From JAFDVL01 sp031371805 (lineage in GTDB: Bacteria > Acidobacteriota > Blastocatellia > RBC074): DNA of 5,637 nt. The notes beneath the pieces are model-generated. The model had not been told where the DNA came from. It did no database searches and saw only the letters and a list, made by a program, of their open reading frames with translations. The position numbers and the translations under genes were made by a program. The stretch covers positions 1 through 5,637 of the forward strand of contig JANMKB010000587.1 in assembly GCA_031371805.1 (NCBI GenBank), given 5' to 3'. This document shows positions 4,842 through 5,637 of this stretch, in pieces. Within the stretch, counting starts at the first letter, position 1. Each line of letters starts with the position of its first letter.

Positions 4842-5637
4842 ATGAAAAAAGTTTATATCGAAACGCATGGTTGCCAGATGAATGCGCACGACAGCGAAAA
4901 GGCTGCTTTTGCCATGAAAGGGGCGGGGTATGAAACAACGCTTGTTCCCGCGGAAGCCGATCTGGTTTTGTTGAATACCTGTATGGTACGAGATAAGCCG
5001 GAGCAGAAAGTTTTCCGCCGGATCGAAAACTTAAAGCAGGAGATCAAAAAAGAAACCGGAAAATTTGTTACTTTTGGTGTGATGGGATGTGTGGCGCAGG
5101 CAGAAGCAGAACGTGTTTTCGAGCGCAACCCGGCAGTAAAACTGGTGGTTGGCACACAATCGATTGGAAAACTTCCTGCCTTAATTGGACAACTTGAGCA
5201 AGGGTTTCCGCGTGCGATAGATGTGCAGTTAAACAAAGATGCGGATATTTACGAGTTGCCATCCGCGGCCCGACAAACTGCGCAGATGGCCTATATTTCA
5301 ATTATCGAAGGCTGTAACAAATTCTGCTCTTACTGTATTGTCCCTTACACCAGAGGGCGAGAGCGGAGCCGTCCGGCGGAACGAATTTTGGAAGAGGCAA
5401 AAAGTCTGGCGCAGCAGGGCTATCAGGAAATTCATTTAATCGGTCAGAATGTGAATAGTTATGGATCAAGCGGGCGGTATCGTGGCAATATTTCTAACTC
5501 GACATCAGCGGGGCAAAATGGAGAATTAACCTTCGCGCAATTGCTGAAGTTGCTCGCTGCGGAAAGCGGAATTCCCCGGATCAAATACATGACTTCTTAT
5601 CCCCGTGATTTCGATGAGGAAATTATTAAGGTGATGG
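4842..5637 (+). CDS. miaB: tRNA-2-methylthio-N6-dimethylallyladenosine synthase MiaB, 3' end outside window
   Basis: MiaB is a radical-SAM methylthiotransferase that converts i6A37 to ms2i6A37 in tRNAs reading UNN codons. The frame is open to the window edge, giving 265 residues; the family is usually about 440-480, so the rest of the radical-SAM barrel and the TRAM domain lie beyond. The N-terminal UPF0004 domain starts MKKVYIETHGCQMN and carries the three cysteines of the auxiliary 4Fe-4S cluster: C11, C47 (LNTCMVRDKPEQK) and C83 (GVMGC). The radical-SAM motif is GCNKFCSYC, with C158, C162 and C165, followed by IVPYTRGRERSR and the family motif LIGQNVNSYG (199-208). These features favour MiaB over MtaB or RimO. 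No clear Shine-Dalgarno precedes the ATG; an in-frame TTG at 4833 is a less likely start because family homology begins at the ATG. After the GQNVNSY motif it has a loop about a dozen residues longer than in E. coli, and TSYPRDF (251-257) replaces the usual TSHP. Confidence 0.97.
   Translation, partial: MKKVYIETHGCQMNAHDSEKAAFAMKGAGYETTLVPAEADLVLLNTCMVRDKPEQKVFRRIENLKQEIKKETGKFVTFGVMGCVAQAEAERVFERNPAVKLVVGTQSIGKLPALIGQLEQGFPRAIDVQLNKDADIYELPSAARQTAQMAYISIIEGCNKFCSYCIVPYTRGRERSRPAERILEEAKSLAQQGYQEIHLIGQNVNSYGSSGRYRGNISNSTSAGQNGELTFAQLLKLLAAESGIPRIKYMTSYPRDFDEEIIKVM

Overview
The window is a bacterial chromosomal segment of about 5.6 kb. It holds four complete protein genes, one gene cut by the right edge (miaB) and the first 17 codons of another gene cut by the left edge. 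The housekeeping genes (ssb, a YbgF/CpoB-like envelope protein with a signal peptide, recN, miaB) point to a diderm, Gram-negative-type bacterium. Protein style (RecN with HGQGEQQ, SSB tail DEDIPF) and the recN-miaB neighbourhood fit Acidobacteriota, perhaps Blastocatellia. That assignment is inference from memory and is not proven by the sequence.

Layout from left to right. Positions 1-1084 (minus strand): a wHTH-WYL transcriptional regulator, followed 13 nt later by the start of another minus-strand ORF that runs off the window. Its visible N-terminus resembles the start of Cas3-type helicases, which would make this the edge of a defence locus. Positions 1085-1409: about 325 bp without a gene, containing a 122-bp element bounded by 21-bp imperfect inverted repeats. 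Positions 1410-1442: a strong intrinsic terminator. Positions 1475-2841 (minus strand): a two-gene unit, ybgF-like then ssb, with 32 nt between them. Positions 2842-3015: a divergent promoter region with a small palindrome. Positions 3016-4734 (plus strand): recN. Positions 4735-4841: a 107-bp spacer carrying a parS-like 16-mer. Positions 4842-5637 (plus strand): the first 265 codons of miaB.

SSB and RecN are DNA-repair/replication proteins divergently arranged around one regulatory region. MiaB modifies tRNA, and the TPR protein probably acts in the periplasm. By eye on sampled lines, the WYL gene is richer in G+C (about 57-65%) than recN (about 35-50%). This fits a boundary between a conserved core block (1410 onward) and an accessory block (left of about 1400).

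The most promising lead for something beyond housekeeping is at the left edge, where a WYL regulator is apparently co-transcribed with an unseen, possibly defence-related gene. The sequence shown is too short to identify that system.
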